62,704 bases of DNA from an uncultured Paraglaciecola sp. GTDB lineage: Bacteria > Pseudomonadota > Gammaproteobacteria > Enterobacterales > Alteromonadaceae. The translations under genes were made by a program, and so were the position numbers. Location: positions 1-62,704 of the forward strand of contig NZ_CAJXPA010000007.1 in NCBI RefSeq assembly GCF_913058035.1, written 5' to 3'. Positions 36,948-46,230 of the stretch are shown piece after piece (within the stretch, counting starts at the first letter, position 1; each line of letters opens with the position of its first letter). Under the pieces are notes generated by a model, which searched no databases, had not been told where the DNA came from, and was given only the letters and a program-made list of their open reading frames with translations.

Positions 36948-37766
36948 ATGCCGTCTCCAGAAATTAAAGGTCAGCAACGTGGTTATGTTATACCTATCGG
37001 TGGTGCTGAAGAAAAAATAAATAATCCTGAAATTTTAAAGAAATTTGTTGAATTATGCGGCGGCAGTGAAGCTGACATTTGCATTGTACCCACCGCTTCC
37101 CAACTAGAAGATACTGGTGAAAGATATCAAAAGTTATTTGAAGAACTAGGTGCAGGTAATACTCATTGGTTGCCTATTAGCGACCGTAATGATGCCAAAA
37201 AAGAAGAGTACGTGATTCAGCTTGAAAGCTGTACTGGCATATTTATTACTGGGGGTAATCAACTTCGTTTGTCGACTATTCTTGGAGGCACACCTATAGC
37301 CAAAACTATTCGTAAGCTCAATGCTCAAGGTGTTCATGTAGCAGGCACATCTGCTGGTGCTGCAATTGTGTCGCAACATATGATCACGGGTGGTAACACC
37401 GGCATTGTGCCTACTGAAGACGGTGTTAATTTAGCACCTGGTATGGGACTGATTAATACTATAGTGGTCGACCAACATTTTAATGAACGAAACAGATTGT
37501 CACGTCTGTTAAGTGCAGTGTCTTACAATCCGTTTTTACTTGGTCTAGGACTAGACGAAGATACCGCTGCTTTTATCGACGGTGACAATGAATTTACTGT
37601 AGTGGGGAGTGGCGCAATAACGGTAATCGATCCTTCGGATATCGAACATTCATCTATGGCTGAAGCACGCAGCGGTGATGCACTTACTTTGTTAAATTTA
37701 AAAGTGCATATATTGGCTAACGGAAGTCGTTACAACATCAACGATCGTAAAGCCTTCATAGAATAA
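36948..37766 (+). CDS. cphB: Cyanophycinase (peptidase family S51)
   Basis: Intracellular serine exopeptidase that cuts the cyanophycin polymer to beta-Asp-Arg dipeptides. The nucleophile Ser lies in the elbow VAGTSAGAAIVS (Ser about residue 135). Other family motifs are GYVIPIGGAEEKINN, ICIVPTASQLEDTGERYQ, GIFITGGNQLRLSTILGGT, and IVVDQHFNERNRLSRLLSAV with FLLGLGLDEDTAAFIDG. The length of 272 residues matches cyanobacterial CphB. It is coupled to iadA (2-base gap). A factor-independent terminator follows at 37776-37805, so degradation genes and synthesis genes are probably separate transcripts. Confidence 0.97.
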   Translation: MPSPEIKGQQRGYVIPIGGAEEKINNPEILKKFVELCGGSEADICIVPTASQLEDTGERYQKLFEELGAGNTHWLPISDRNDAKKEEYVIQLESCTGIFITGGNQLRLSTILGGTPIAKTIRKLNAQGVHVAGTSAGAAIVSQHMITGGNTGIVPTEDGVNLAPGMGLINTIVVDQHFNERNRLSRLLSAVSYNPFLLGLGLDEDTAAFIDGDNEFTVVGSGAITVIDPSDIEHSSMAEARSGDALTLLNLKVHILANGSRYNINDRKAFIE

Positions 37767-37775
37767 CCCTCTTAA

Positions 37776-37805
37776 AAAATGGGCGGCAATTTTCTCGCCC
37801 ATTTT
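37776..37805 (+). terminator. Rho-independent terminator between cphB and cphA
   Basis: Perfect 10-bp stem AAAATGGGCG / CGCCCATTTT (37776-37785 and 37796-37805) with the loop GCAATTTTCT, the stem itself ending in a T-run. It lies nine bases after the cphB stop and separates the iadA-cphB unit from the synthetase genes. Confidence 0.85.
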
Positions 37806-37943
37806 ATACAAGCAATTATTCATAACATATTAAAACATTGGCGCTTATGGTAGTTTTTATATAAGTTAGTTTCAGTTTGATCTATCTACACACTCTCAAC
37901 GCGTCCCTAATCCAGATAAAATTTAAGAAGGAATCTTTGGCCT

Positions 37944-40760
37944 ATGAAAATTCTCAATAAAAATGTATATGTCGGCCCCAATATATACGCTAACTTTCCT
38001 GTTATTCGTTACCAAATTGATATCGGTGAGTTAGAGCAGTGGCCTTCAGTAAAATTAGGCATAGGGTTTATTGATGGATTAGTAGAAGCTTTACCTTCGT
38101 TGCAAAGTCACGGTTGTTCATATGGTGAAGAAGGTGGTTTTCTCAAACGGTTGAGAGAAGACGAAGGTACTTGGATCGGACATATTTGGGAGCACGTAGC
38201 CCTTGAGTTACAAAACTTAGCAGGTTCACCGGTCAATTTTGGACGCACTAGAAGCTTAAAGAAAAAAGGCTGTTACAACGTTGTTTACCAATACCATCAA
38301 AGAGATGTGGGGCTAGAAGCAGGCTCATTAGGTATGCGTTTATTAACTCACCTGATGCCACTTGATGTGCAACAGATTATCAAAGCAGATATTGAAGACG
38401 ATTTTGATTTTAACGAAGAATTACGCGGTTTTGTACGTATGGCTCAACGTAAAGAATTTGGGCCTAGTACAGGCTCCCTTGTGGCGGCTGCTGAACAGCG
38501 AAATATTCCTTGGTTGCGTTTAAACCAATATAGTCTTGTGCAGTTTGGTCACGGTAAATATCAACAGCGTATTCAGGCCACTATTACCAGCGAAACTAAA
38601 CACATCGCTGTAGAGATTTCTTGCGATAAAGAAGACACTCACAACTTACTCAACGATTTAGGTCTGCCCGTGCCCCAACAAACGGTGGTATACGGTGAAA
38701 AACAGGCTGCGCGGGCAGCAAATAAAATGGGTTTTCCTGTGGTAGTTAAACCATTGAATGCCAACCATGGTAGAGGCGTAAGTATTAATCTCACAACAGA
38801 CGAAGAAGTGATTACGGCTTTCGTTGAAGCGCAAAAACACGGTACTGGTAAAGCTGTTTTAATTGAAAGTTTCATAACAGGTTATGACCACAGAATGTTA
38901 GTGGTAAATAATGAACTTGTTGCGGTTGCTAAACGTGTACCCGGCCATGTTGTAGGTGACGGTAACAGTAATATTGAAGAATTAATCGACATCGTTAACT
39001 CAGACCCTCGCCGCGGTATAGGCCATGAAAAAGTGTTAACTCGATTGGAGCTAGATAGCCAAGCCGAACGTTTAATGGATGAGGCTAACTACAACAAACA
39101 AACCATATTAGATAAAGACCAAATTTTCTTTCTTCGCTCTACAGCAAACTTGTCAACCGGTGGTACAGCGATAGATGTCACCGATATAGTGCACCCCGAT
39201 AACAGAGATATGGCAGTCCGTTCCATTAAAGCCATCGGCCTTGACATAGGTGGAGTCGATTTTCTAACAGACGACATCAGTAAGTCTTATAAAGAAATTG
39301 GTGGTGGCATTTGCGAATGTAATGCTGCGCCGGGCTTTAGAATGCATGTAGCGCCAAGCGAGGGTACACCTAGAGATGTGGCTGGTAAAGTCATCGATAT
39401 GTTGTTCCCTGCGGGCACTAATGCGCGCATTCCTATCGCTGCTATTACCGGTACCAATGGTAAAACGACCACTTCACGTATGTTAGCCAGCATTATGAAA
39501 GCATCTGGATTTACCACAGGCATGACCTCTACAGACGGAGTCTACATTGACGGACATCTAACGGTTAAAGGAGACATGACGGGTCCTACGGCAGCACAAA
39601 TTGTGCTGCGTGACCCTAGCGTTGATTTTGCTATTATGGAGACAGCACGTGGTGGCATTTTAAAGCGAGGTTTAGGTTATACCTCTTGTAATGTTGGGGC
39701 TTGTTTGAATGTTACTGCTGACCACTTGGGACAAAGGGGCATTGATACAGTAGAGCAACTGGCGCAAATTAAACGTGTGGTGGTTGAAGTCGCAAAAGAT
39801 GTAGTGGTGCTTAATGCTGATGACCATCTATGTTTACAGATGGCAGATTTTTGTGAGGCCGAGCGTATTTGTTATGTCACGATGGACTCGGGACATGGCC
39901 TAGTGCGCGAGCATATTCGCAGCGGTGGCATGGCGGCCGTGCTTGAAAAAGGCATCAACGGCGATATGATCACCATTTATGATAAAGGCGCACACATACC
40001 GCTACTTTGGACGCATTTAATTCCTGCAACGGTCGAAGGTAAGGCTTTGCATAATGTGCAAAATGCGATGTTTGCTGCAGCGATTGCCTATAGTTTTGAT
40101 ACATCGTTAGAGAATATACGCCAAGGCCTGAGGATTTTTAACACATCATTCTATCAAGCACCGGGTCGACTCAATATTTACGATGAGCTGCCTTTCAAGG
40201 TAATACTCGATTACGCTCACAATCCAGCTGCTATCGCTACCATCACTGACTTAGCAAAACGTTTAGATGTGAACGGAAAACGCCGCATTGTCATGGCAAT
40301 GCCAGGAGACAGGCGCAATGAAGATGTAGTGGCCGTTGCTAACATAACTGCCAAGGGTTTTGACAGCTTCATTTGTAAGGCTGACGACGACAGAAGAGGT
40401 CGCAGTCATGATGAAGTGCCACAGATGCTCAAACAAACATTACTTGATGCTGGTATCAATGAAGCTAATATTCAGGTCATTCCATCCGAAGAAAACGCAG
40501 TTGAACAAGGTCTCAAAGATTGTAAAAGTGGAGATTTGTTGATTATTCTGGGAGACAATATTACTCGTTGTTGGAAACAGATAGTGCATTTTAATAGTGA
40601 CATAGCTACAGACAACCATGATGAAAAACCATCTGAAGATTTTCCTGAAAAACTATTTGAACACACAGAGCATAAGTTTGAATTAAACGAAGGTGAGTCG
40701 TTGGTGCATGACGAACGTGGTGTGCGTTTAGTGGTTGAGCATGACGAAGATTCTGATTAG
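37944..40760 (+). CDS. cphA: Cyanophycin synthetase CphA
   Basis: Polymerises Asp and Arg into cyanophycin using ATP. Three parts can be seen. The N domain (about 1-160) starts KILNKNVYVGPNIYANFPVI and contains GEEGGFLKRL and HIWEHVALELQNLAG. The ATP-grasp (G) domain (about 220-490) has VVVKPLNANHGRGVSINL, HRMLVVNNELVAVAKRVPGH and ICECNAAPGFRMHVAPSEGT. The Mur-ligase-like (M) domain begins with ITGTNGKTTTSRMLA (P-loop near 502-509), then TARGGILKRGLGY, NVTADHLGQRG, VILDYAHNPAAI and MPGDRRNED. In known CphA the G domain adds Asp and the M domain adds Arg. The protein is 938 residues, longer than many cyanobacterial enzymes because of an acidic C-terminal extension. AAGAAGGAATC precedes the ATG. 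Confidence 0.97.
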   Translation: MKILNKNVYVGPNIYANFPVIRYQIDIGELEQWPSVKLGIGFIDGLVEALPSLQSHGCSYGEEGGFLKRLREDEGTWIGHIWEHVALELQNLAGSPVNFGRTRSLKKKGCYNVVYQYHQRDVGLEAGSLGMRLLTHLMPLDVQQIIKADIEDDFDFNEELRGFVRMAQRKEFGPSTGSLVAAAEQRNIPWLRLNQYSLVQFGHGKYQQRIQATITSETKHIAVEISCDKEDTHNLLNDLGLPVPQQTVVYGEKQAARAANKMGFPVVVKPLNANHGRGVSINLTTDEEVITAFVEAQKHGTGKAVLIESFITGYDHRMLVVNNELVAVAKRVPGHVVGDGNSNIEELIDIVNSDPRRGIGHEKVLTRLELDSQAERLMDEANYNKQTILDKDQIFFLRSTANLSTGGTAIDVTDIVHPDNRDMAVRSIKAIGLDIGGVDFLTDDISKSYKEIGGGICECNAAPGFRMHVAPSEGTPRDVAGKVIDMLFPAGTNARIPIAAITGTNGKTTTSRMLASIMKASGFTTGMTSTDGVYIDGHLTVKGDMTGPTAAQIVLRDPSVDFAIMETARGGILKRGLGYTSCNVGACLNVTADHLGQRGIDTVEQLAQIKRVVVEVAKDVVVLNADDHLCLQMADFCEAERICYVTMDSGHGLVREHIRSGGMAAVLEKGINGDMITIYDKGAHIPLLWTHLIPATVEGKALHNVQNAMFAAAIAYSFDTSLENIRQGLRIFNTSFYQAPGRLNIYDELPFKVILDYAHNPAAIATITDLAKRLDVNGKRRIVMAMPGDRRNEDVVAVANITAKGFDSFICKADDDRRGRSHDEVPQMLKQTLLDAGINEANIQVIPSEENAVEQGLKDCKSGDLLIILGDNITRCWKQIVHFNSDIATDNHDEKPSEDFPEKLFEHTEHKFELNEGESLVHDERGVRLVVEHDEDSD

Positions 40761-42456
40761 GGATATTCGAATCATGCGATTGGAACTAGACGAAGCGAGG
40801 CGTTTAACAGGCCCTAATCTGTTGTGGGATCACCCCGGTGGTATCCTAGATGTGTTTATTGAAGGCATTGACAAAATTAAGGTGGTGAATGAATGGCAGA
40901 AGTGGGTTGCCACGTTGCAAACACAATTTGGTTGGCAGCAGCAAACTACTTTTCGTCTGCACAGTGAAGGGGCGAACTTAGCTCTTAGCGCCCCTATGGA
41001 TGCACTTTATTGTGCCTGCGATCTTGCTGAGTTAGCCTGGCATTGTTGTGTCGCAGAACTCAAAGGAGAAGCTGTCCCGAATTGGCAGCTTCGGCTAAAT
41101 GAATTACATGAAGAACTCGCGCAGGAGGTTAACCCTGCTCTAATTCTTATTATGGAAGCTGCGCAAAAAAATAAAGTGAGTTGTATAACTGATGATGACG
41201 ATATCAGCCTAGGTATGGGCAAGACATCACAAACGTGGCCTATTGATGAGTTGCCCGCGCTGCAAGATATCCAGTGGCATACCTATCAAGACATCCCTCG
41301 GGCTCTTATTACTGGTACAAATGGTAAATCAACCAGTGTGCGCTTGGCGTCGCACATTGCCAAAGCGGCGGGTTTTGTGGCGGGTGTCACCTCTACCGAT
41401 TTTATTCGTGTGGGTGACGATATTATAGACAATGGTGATTATTCAGGACCTGGTGGCGCAAGAATGTTGCTCAGAGACTCGCGCACAGAGATAGCATTCT
41501 TGGAAGTCGCTCGAGGTGGAATATTAAGAAGGGGCATACCTATTGATTCAGTCGATGCGGCGCTTATTACCAATGTTGCTAGTGATCATTTGGGACAATA
41601 TGGTATTAACACAGTTGAAGAATTAGCAGAAACCAAATTTGTAGTCGCAAAAGGGTTGGATCAACAAGGCATTTTAGTACTCAACGCCGATAATGAGCTT
41701 GTTATAGCGCAAGGTTTAAAACTTGATAAAAGTATTTGTTGGTACAGCACAGACGAATCCAATGTTTTGATACAAAGCCAAATAAGTTGTGGTGGTGCGG
41801 CAGTGTTCATACGTAATCACCATATTATTTATGTCTCGGGATATAAAGAAGAAAACATTGCATCATTAGAGCAAGTTCCTATGACACTTAATGGTGCTGC
41901 TCAGCACAATGTACAAAACGCCTTAGGTGTTGTGGGATTATCTAAAGCCTTAAAGTTGCCTACACAGGCTATAAGAATTGGCTTGATGGACTTCGGTAGC
42001 AATGCTGAAGATAACCCAGGAAGAGGCAATATCTATGAAATTAATGGCATCAAGGTATTGGTGGACTTTGCTCACAATGAACACAGTATGCGTGCGGTGG
42101 TAAAAACCATTAATCAATTACCGGCTAAACGTAAAATAGCCATGTTCAGTCATGCTGGGGACAGAAGTGATGACGAAATTCGAAGCCTAACGGCTGCGGT
42201 CGCTGAGCTTGATGCCAGTCTTTACATCGTTACTGAATTAGAGCGTTATTTACGAGGTCGTCAGATAGGTGACGTCCCGCAAATTGTTGGTGATTACCTG
42301 TATCGTCAATCGATCTCCTCAGAAAAAATCTGCTACGCTGCCGACCCATTAAAAGGGGCAAAAATAGCAATGGATTTTGCTCAGCCTGGCGATGTGGTGC
42401 TGTTGTTTGTATTAGCAGATAGAGAACAAGTACATCAGTATTTGGTGGGGCAATAG
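40741..42456 (+). CDS. Cyanophycin synthetase-like Mur ligase lacking the ATP-grasp domain
   Basis: A partner protein of about 571 residues. The N-terminal 190 residues (RRLTGPNLLWDHPGGILDVF and onward) replace the N and ATP-grasp domains; the opening GPNLLWDHP is only faintly like the CphA GPNIY start, and I see no ATP-grasp motifs. From ALITGTNGKSTSVRLASHIA (P-loop near 192-198) to the end, it is clearly a CphA M-domain relative: VTSTDFIRVGD, VARGGILRRGIP, NVASDHLGQYGINTVEELAE, LVDFAHNEHSMRAV and SHAGDRSDDEIRSL. The start is either the ATG at 40741 (20-base overlap with cphA) or the ATG at 40774, which has AGGGAT upstream. Tight coupling argues for a joint role with CphA. It could be an Arg-adding or primer-making subunit, or act on another acceptor. 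Confidence 0.85.
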   Translation: MTKILIRDIRIMRLELDEARRLTGPNLLWDHPGGILDVFIEGIDKIKVVNEWQKWVATLQTQFGWQQQTTFRLHSEGANLALSAPMDALYCACDLAELAWHCCVAELKGEAVPNWQLRLNELHEELAQEVNPALILIMEAAQKNKVSCITDDDDISLGMGKTSQTWPIDELPALQDIQWHTYQDIPRALITGTNGKSTSVRLASHIAKAAGFVAGVTSTDFIRVGDDIIDNGDYSGPGGARMLLRDSRTEIAFLEVARGGILRRGIPIDSVDAALITNVASDHLGQYGINTVEELAETKFVVAKGLDQQGILVLNADNELVIAQGLKLDKSICWYSTDESNVLIQSQISCGGAAVFIRNHHIIYVSGYKEENIASLEQVPMTLNGAAQHNVQNALGVVGLSKALKLPTQAIRIGLMDFGSNAEDNPGRGNIYEINGIKVLVDFAHNEHSMRAVVKTINQLPAKRKIAMFSHAGDRSDDEIRSLTAAVAELDASLYIVTELERYLRGRQIGDVPQIVGDYLYRQSISSEKICYAADPLKGAKIAMDFAQPGDVVLLFVLADREQVHQYLVGQ

Positions 42457-42553
42457 CCTGTGGCCATTGCAAAAAACAGGTGATTTAACTGGTCTAGAAT
42501 TGATGCTTAACGCGTAATAGATAAGCAATAGCTGTTCAGTTTACAAGGTCAGT

Positions 42554-43600
42554 ATGGATTCATTAACACAAGTTGTTTTGGGTAGTGCCGTTGGTTATGC
42601 GGTTTTAGGCAACAAAGTAGGACGTAAAGCCGCCATTTATGGTGCTGTTTTAGGTACATTGCCTGATCTAGATGTTTTTCTGCCTTATGGTGGTGAAGTC
42701 GAGGCTTTTACTTATCATCGAGGATTTAGCCATTCTATATTGGTGCATCTGTTAATCAGTCCGCTGATCGTATGGCTGATTAGTAAATATCATCAAGACA
42801 CAATAGTGTATAAAAAACATTGGTTTTGGCTAGTTTTTCTGTGCTTGTCTACCCATGGGATTTTAGATAGTTTCACAGTTTACGGTACACAATTGTTATG
42901 GCCTATTACTGAGTATCCATTTGCTGTATCTAATTTATTCATTATTGACCCTTTTTATACTTTACCGCTATTGCTCGCTTTTATCGTTGTTTTGTTACCC
43001 AACATTAAGTATGAAAACTCATCTAAAATGTGCTTTTTTGCATTAATCATAAGCAGCTTATATGTGTGTTGGTCTTTGGTAGCAAAAACATATGTAGACC
43101 AAAAAGTAGAAACAGCACTTAACGATAGACAGATAAAATTCAACCACTATTTGAGTACACCTGCGCCCCTATCCACGCTACTTTGGAGGATATTAGTCAT
43201 GTCAGATGGAGAATATTACGAGGGATATGTTTCTGTATTTGATTCAGCATCTGATGTGAGTTTGAATGTCTATAATTCGTCAGACTTTTTGCTCGATAAC
43301 ATTCAAGATGAATGGGGTGTACAGCGACTACGATGGTTCACTAAAGGATTTTATTCGGTCACACAGGAAAAGCAAAATATTGTGTTATCTGATTTACGAA
43401 TGGGGGCGGAGTGCGGTTATGTGTTCAACTTTATTGTAGGCAAACAAACTGACACTGGCATTGTTGTGAGTGATTATAAAAAGTACAGTATGCGGCCTGA
43501 CCTAAGTCAGGTTGGTAGAATTTGGGATAGAATTTGGGACCCTTCAATATCATTGGCTCCAGCTAAAAAAAATGCAGTGTGCGCAAACAGTGAAAATTGA
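42554..43600 (+). CDS. YdjM/DUF457-type membrane-bound metal-dependent hydrolase
   Basis: Inner-membrane protein of the group named for E. coli YdjM. The N-terminus MDSLTQVVLGSAVGYAVLGN, the PDLDVFLPYGG motif, the YHRGFSHSILVHLL motif and FLCLSTHGILDSFTVYGTQLL contain the conserved Asp and His residues thought to bind metal. About four or five hydrophobic helices cover the first 180 residues; the C-terminal 160 residues are soluble and unique to this branch. The true function of the family is not established. It lies 97 bases after the Mur ligase and may or may not share its transcript. Confidence 0.85.
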   Translation: MDSLTQVVLGSAVGYAVLGNKVGRKAAIYGAVLGTLPDLDVFLPYGGEVEAFTYHRGFSHSILVHLLISPLIVWLISKYHQDTIVYKKHWFWLVFLCLSTHGILDSFTVYGTQLLWPITEYPFAVSNLFIIDPFYTLPLLLAFIVVLLPNIKYENSSKMCFFALIISSLYVCWSLVAKTYVDQKVETALNDRQIKFNHYLSTPAPLSTLLWRILVMSDGEYYEGYVSVFDSASDVSLNVYNSSDFLLDNIQDEWGVQRLRWFTKGFYSVTQEKQNIVLSDLRMGAECGYVFNFIVGKQTDTGIVVSDYKKYSMRPDLSQVGRIWDRIWDPSISLAPAKKNAVCANSEN

Positions 43601-43812
43601 GTGCACAGCTCAAATTTGTTGATGGGGACGATACCGATTTTTCACTTAAAACGAATATACTCTGCATAAATACATAAATTTTGGTTGCCAGATTTGTTGT
43701 ATTGATGCCAACTTTTTAAGAAATGTCTGTGCTTTCCTAGTGAGAAGGGATTGCATTTCGTTGGAGCATAAGCAAATAATGTCAGGTATAACCCTTTGAG
43801 TGTCAAACATCA

Positions 43813-44748
43813 GTGATTATAAAACATCAAGAAAAAATTGCCTCCCCAGAGGTTATTCAAAGCCGTTACGAAGACTTAGGTTACATATGTAGTCATTCGG
43901 TAGCCACCTCAATATATTTGGCCTGCCACTTGCAGAAACCTATTCTAATTGAAGGCCCTCCTGGCGTAGGGAAAACTGAGTTAGCCAAAGTAACAGCCGC
44001 TTACCTCAACGCTCCTTTGATACGCATGCAGTGTTATGAAGGTCTTGACGAGTCAAAAGCACTTTATGAATGGAAGTATGGTAAACAACTTCTGTACACT
44101 CAGGTGCTGAAAGAGCAATTGGGCGATGTGCTCAGAGGAGCCAGAGGTTTAGATGAGTCTATCGCCCGTCTGCATGATTTTGGAGACATATTCTATTCAC
44201 AGGATTTTTTAGAACCTAGACCTTTATTGCAAGCTTTACAAAGTCAAGAAGGTGCGGTCTTACTGATAGATGAAATAGACAAGGCGGATCAAGAGTTCGA
44301 AGCTTTTCTGTTAGAGCTGTTATCAGATTACCAAGTATCAATCCCTGAAATTGGTACGGTAAAAGCCGTTTCGACTCCTATTGTAATGTTGACCAGTAAC
44401 AACACGCGAGAGCTCGGAGATGCACTAAAGCGCCGGTGTTTACATCTGTATATTCCTTTCCCTGATGCCGCCTTAGAAAGTCGTATTCTAGCAACTCAAG
44501 TTGAAGGTCTTGATGCGCAGTTAAGAGAGCAAATAGTGGCTCTGATTGGTAAACTTAGAGACATGCCTTTGAAAAAATCACCTGCAGTCAGTGAAACTAT
44601 CGATTGGGCAAGGGCGCTACTTTTACTAAACGTTGAAGAGTTGGACCCACATTGGGTAAAAGAAACATTGAATCTGTTGCTGAAGTTTCAGGATGATATC
44701 GAATTGGTCGAGCCAGAAATTAAAGCTTTGTTGAAGGATTTACGCTAA
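43813..44748 (+). CDS. MoxR-family AAA+ ATPase
   Basis: AAA+ chaperone-like ATPase of the MoxR group (CoxD/NorQ-like). Seen: Walker A in LIEGPPGVGKTELAKVTAAY, Walker B in VLLIDEIDKADQEFEAFLLE, sensor 1 in IVMLTSNNTRELGDALKRRC with the arginine finger residues, and a lid domain. The length of 311 residues is normal. It starts at GTG 43813. The VWA-domain gene follows with no spacer. MoxR/VWA pairs insert metal cofactors or mature enzyme complexes; the CoxD/CoxE pair serves CO dehydrogenase, but no such target enzyme is found nearby. Confidence 0.92.
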   Translation: MIIKHQEKIASPEVIQSRYEDLGYICSHSVATSIYLACHLQKPILIEGPPGVGKTELAKVTAAYLNAPLIRMQCYEGLDESKALYEWKYGKQLLYTQVLKEQLGDVLRGARGLDESIARLHDFGDIFYSQDFLEPRPLLQALQSQEGAVLLIDEIDKADQEFEAFLLELLSDYQVSIPEIGTVKAVSTPIVMLTSNNTRELGDALKRRCLHLYIPFPDAALESRILATQVEGLDAQLREQIVALIGKLRDMPLKKSPAVSETIDWARALLLLNVEELDPHWVKETLNLLLKFQDDIELVEPEIKALLKDLR

Positions 44749-46230
44749 GTGCGTTTTGTTGCCAACTTTATAGTTGCATTGCGTGAGGCCGGTCTGCCGG
44801 TGTCGCCTGCCGAATCTTTAGATGCGCTAAAAGCGATCAAGTTGTTAGGGCTTGAGAATCGAGAAACGTGCAAATCAGTCTTAGCATTGACCCTGGTTAA
44901 ACGACAAGTAGATCAAGCTATCTATGAAGAGTTGTTTGACCTATATTTTGCTAGCGTTAATAAAGCCAAAGAGACAGGAGAGGAGACAAAAAAAAAGGCA
45001 GAAAATGATGCGTCTTTAGAGGCTCAGAACGATGTTGGTGATAACAAAAATAGCATACAAAGCCCAGACTCAAGTGAAGCTGACAAGTCGGATACTGAAC
45101 AAGTTAACGTAAGTTCTGAGTTGGGGCGGGCTCTTAGCCAAGAAAAAGATATGAGTTTGGCGATTATTCAGGCTGCGGCTGCGGAAAAGCTATCTTCTAT
45201 TGTTTTGTTTACTCAAAAAAATTACTTCGCCTATAAAATAATGCAACGCCTTGGGGATGATGCGCTGAGCGCTGAAATCCGCGGAAAAGGTAACAGTCTT
45301 GAACAAGAAAACAGTCTTGAACAGAGAAACAGTCTTGAACAGAAAAACAGTCTTGAACAGAAAAACAGTCCTGAGCAAAAAAGAAAGCAGCGTAAGCTAA
45401 TAAAGTCTCGTGCACGCCTGCTGGATCAAGTTAAAGACTATGTAGAACAGCAGTATATGATTTATGCTCAACATAAAGGTCTTAAATACCGTGAGGAATA
45501 TCTTCAGCAGGCAAAGTTAAGCCAGCTTGACCGTCTTGATTTTAAATTAATGCAAAGTTTGGTGCAGCGTGCAGCACGCAAATTAGCTTCACAACATAGC
45601 CGTCGCCGTTTGACCCGCAAACGAGGTCAGTTGGATGTGCGTAAAACCATTGCCGCCAATGCTGCTTTTGATGGTGCATTATTTCATACACGTTGGAAAG
45701 CGACTCGGATAGAACGCCCTAAAATTGTCGCTATTTGTGACGTCAGTGGTTCGGTCAGTTCTATTGCGCGTTTTCTTTTATTGTTTCTCTATTCTTTGCA
45801 AGATGTTATGCCAAAAGTGCGATCCTTTGTTTTTGCCTCAGATATGATTGAGGTCACAGAATTGTTTAAACACGAAGGCATTGAGTTGGCCCTTGAAGAC
45901 ATTATGAAACGCTGGGGTGGTTTGTCTACGAACTATGCTAAAGCTCTTGAGGATTTTCAGTCACAAGCACTGGCGAGCATCGACAAAAAGACAACGGTTA
46001 TCATGCTCGGCGATGCACGAAATAATCAAGGCGATGGCCGAGTAGACATCTGGGAAAAGGTGTTTCGTAAAAGTAAACGTGTGTTGTGGCTTAATCCGGA
46101 ACATCGCAATAGTTGGGACAGCGGTGACTCAATTATGTCGGAATATTCGCCCTGGTGTGGCAGTGTTGAACCTTGTCGAAACTTAAAAGATATTGAACGT
46201 TTTTTCAGTCGTCTTTTGAAGTATTCCTAA
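44749..46230 (+). CDS. VWA-domain protein, CoxE-like
   Basis: Partner of the preceding MoxR ATPase. The start is the GTG directly after its stop. Residues 1-70 (FIVALREAGLPVSPAESLDA and onward) match the N-terminus of CoxE-like proteins. A low-complexity, highly charged linker follows (about 70-230) and includes five copies of a six-residue repeat (NSLEQK-like). The von Willebrand A domain is at the end: IVAICDVSGSVSSIARFLLL is the metal-binding DxSxS site, with RWGGLSTNYAKALEDF and TTVIMLGDARNNQGDGR completing it. Its 3' end overlaps the convergent AraC gene by 26 bases. Confidence 0.9.
   Translation: MRFVANFIVALREAGLPVSPAESLDALKAIKLLGLENRETCKSVLALTLVKRQVDQAIYEELFDLYFASVNKAKETGEETKKKAENDASLEAQNDVGDNKNSIQSPDSSEADKSDTEQVNVSSELGRALSQEKDMSLAIIQAAAAEKLSSIVLFTQKNYFAYKIMQRLGDDALSAEIRGKGNSLEQENSLEQRNSLEQKNSLEQKNSPEQKRKQRKLIKSRARLLDQVKDYVEQQYMIYAQHKGLKYREEYLQQAKLSQLDRLDFKLMQSLVQRAARKLASQHSRRRLTRKRGQLDVRKTIAANAAFDGALFHTRWKATRIERPKIVAICDVSGSVSSIARFLLLFLYSLQDVMPKVRSFVFASDMIEVTELFKHEGIELALEDIMKRWGGLSTNYAKALEDFQSQALASIDKKTTVIMLGDARNNQGDGRVDIWEKVFRKSKRVLWLNPEHRNSWDSGDSIMSEYSPWCGSVEPCRNLKDIERFFSRLLKYS
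45292..45381. repeat. 18-bp coding tandem repeat (5 units) in the VWA gene
   Basis: Five consecutive 18-base units starting AACAGTCTTGAACA encode NSLEQE, NSLEQR, NSLEQK, NSLEQK and NSPEQK. The near-identity of units at the DNA level points to recent slippage expansion. The unit length keeps the frame, so copy-number changes would vary linker length without breaking the gene. Confidence 0.9.

Noticed and set aside
45292..45381. Possible CRISPR-like array
   Set aside because: The units are adjacent with no spacers and lie in frame inside a gene.
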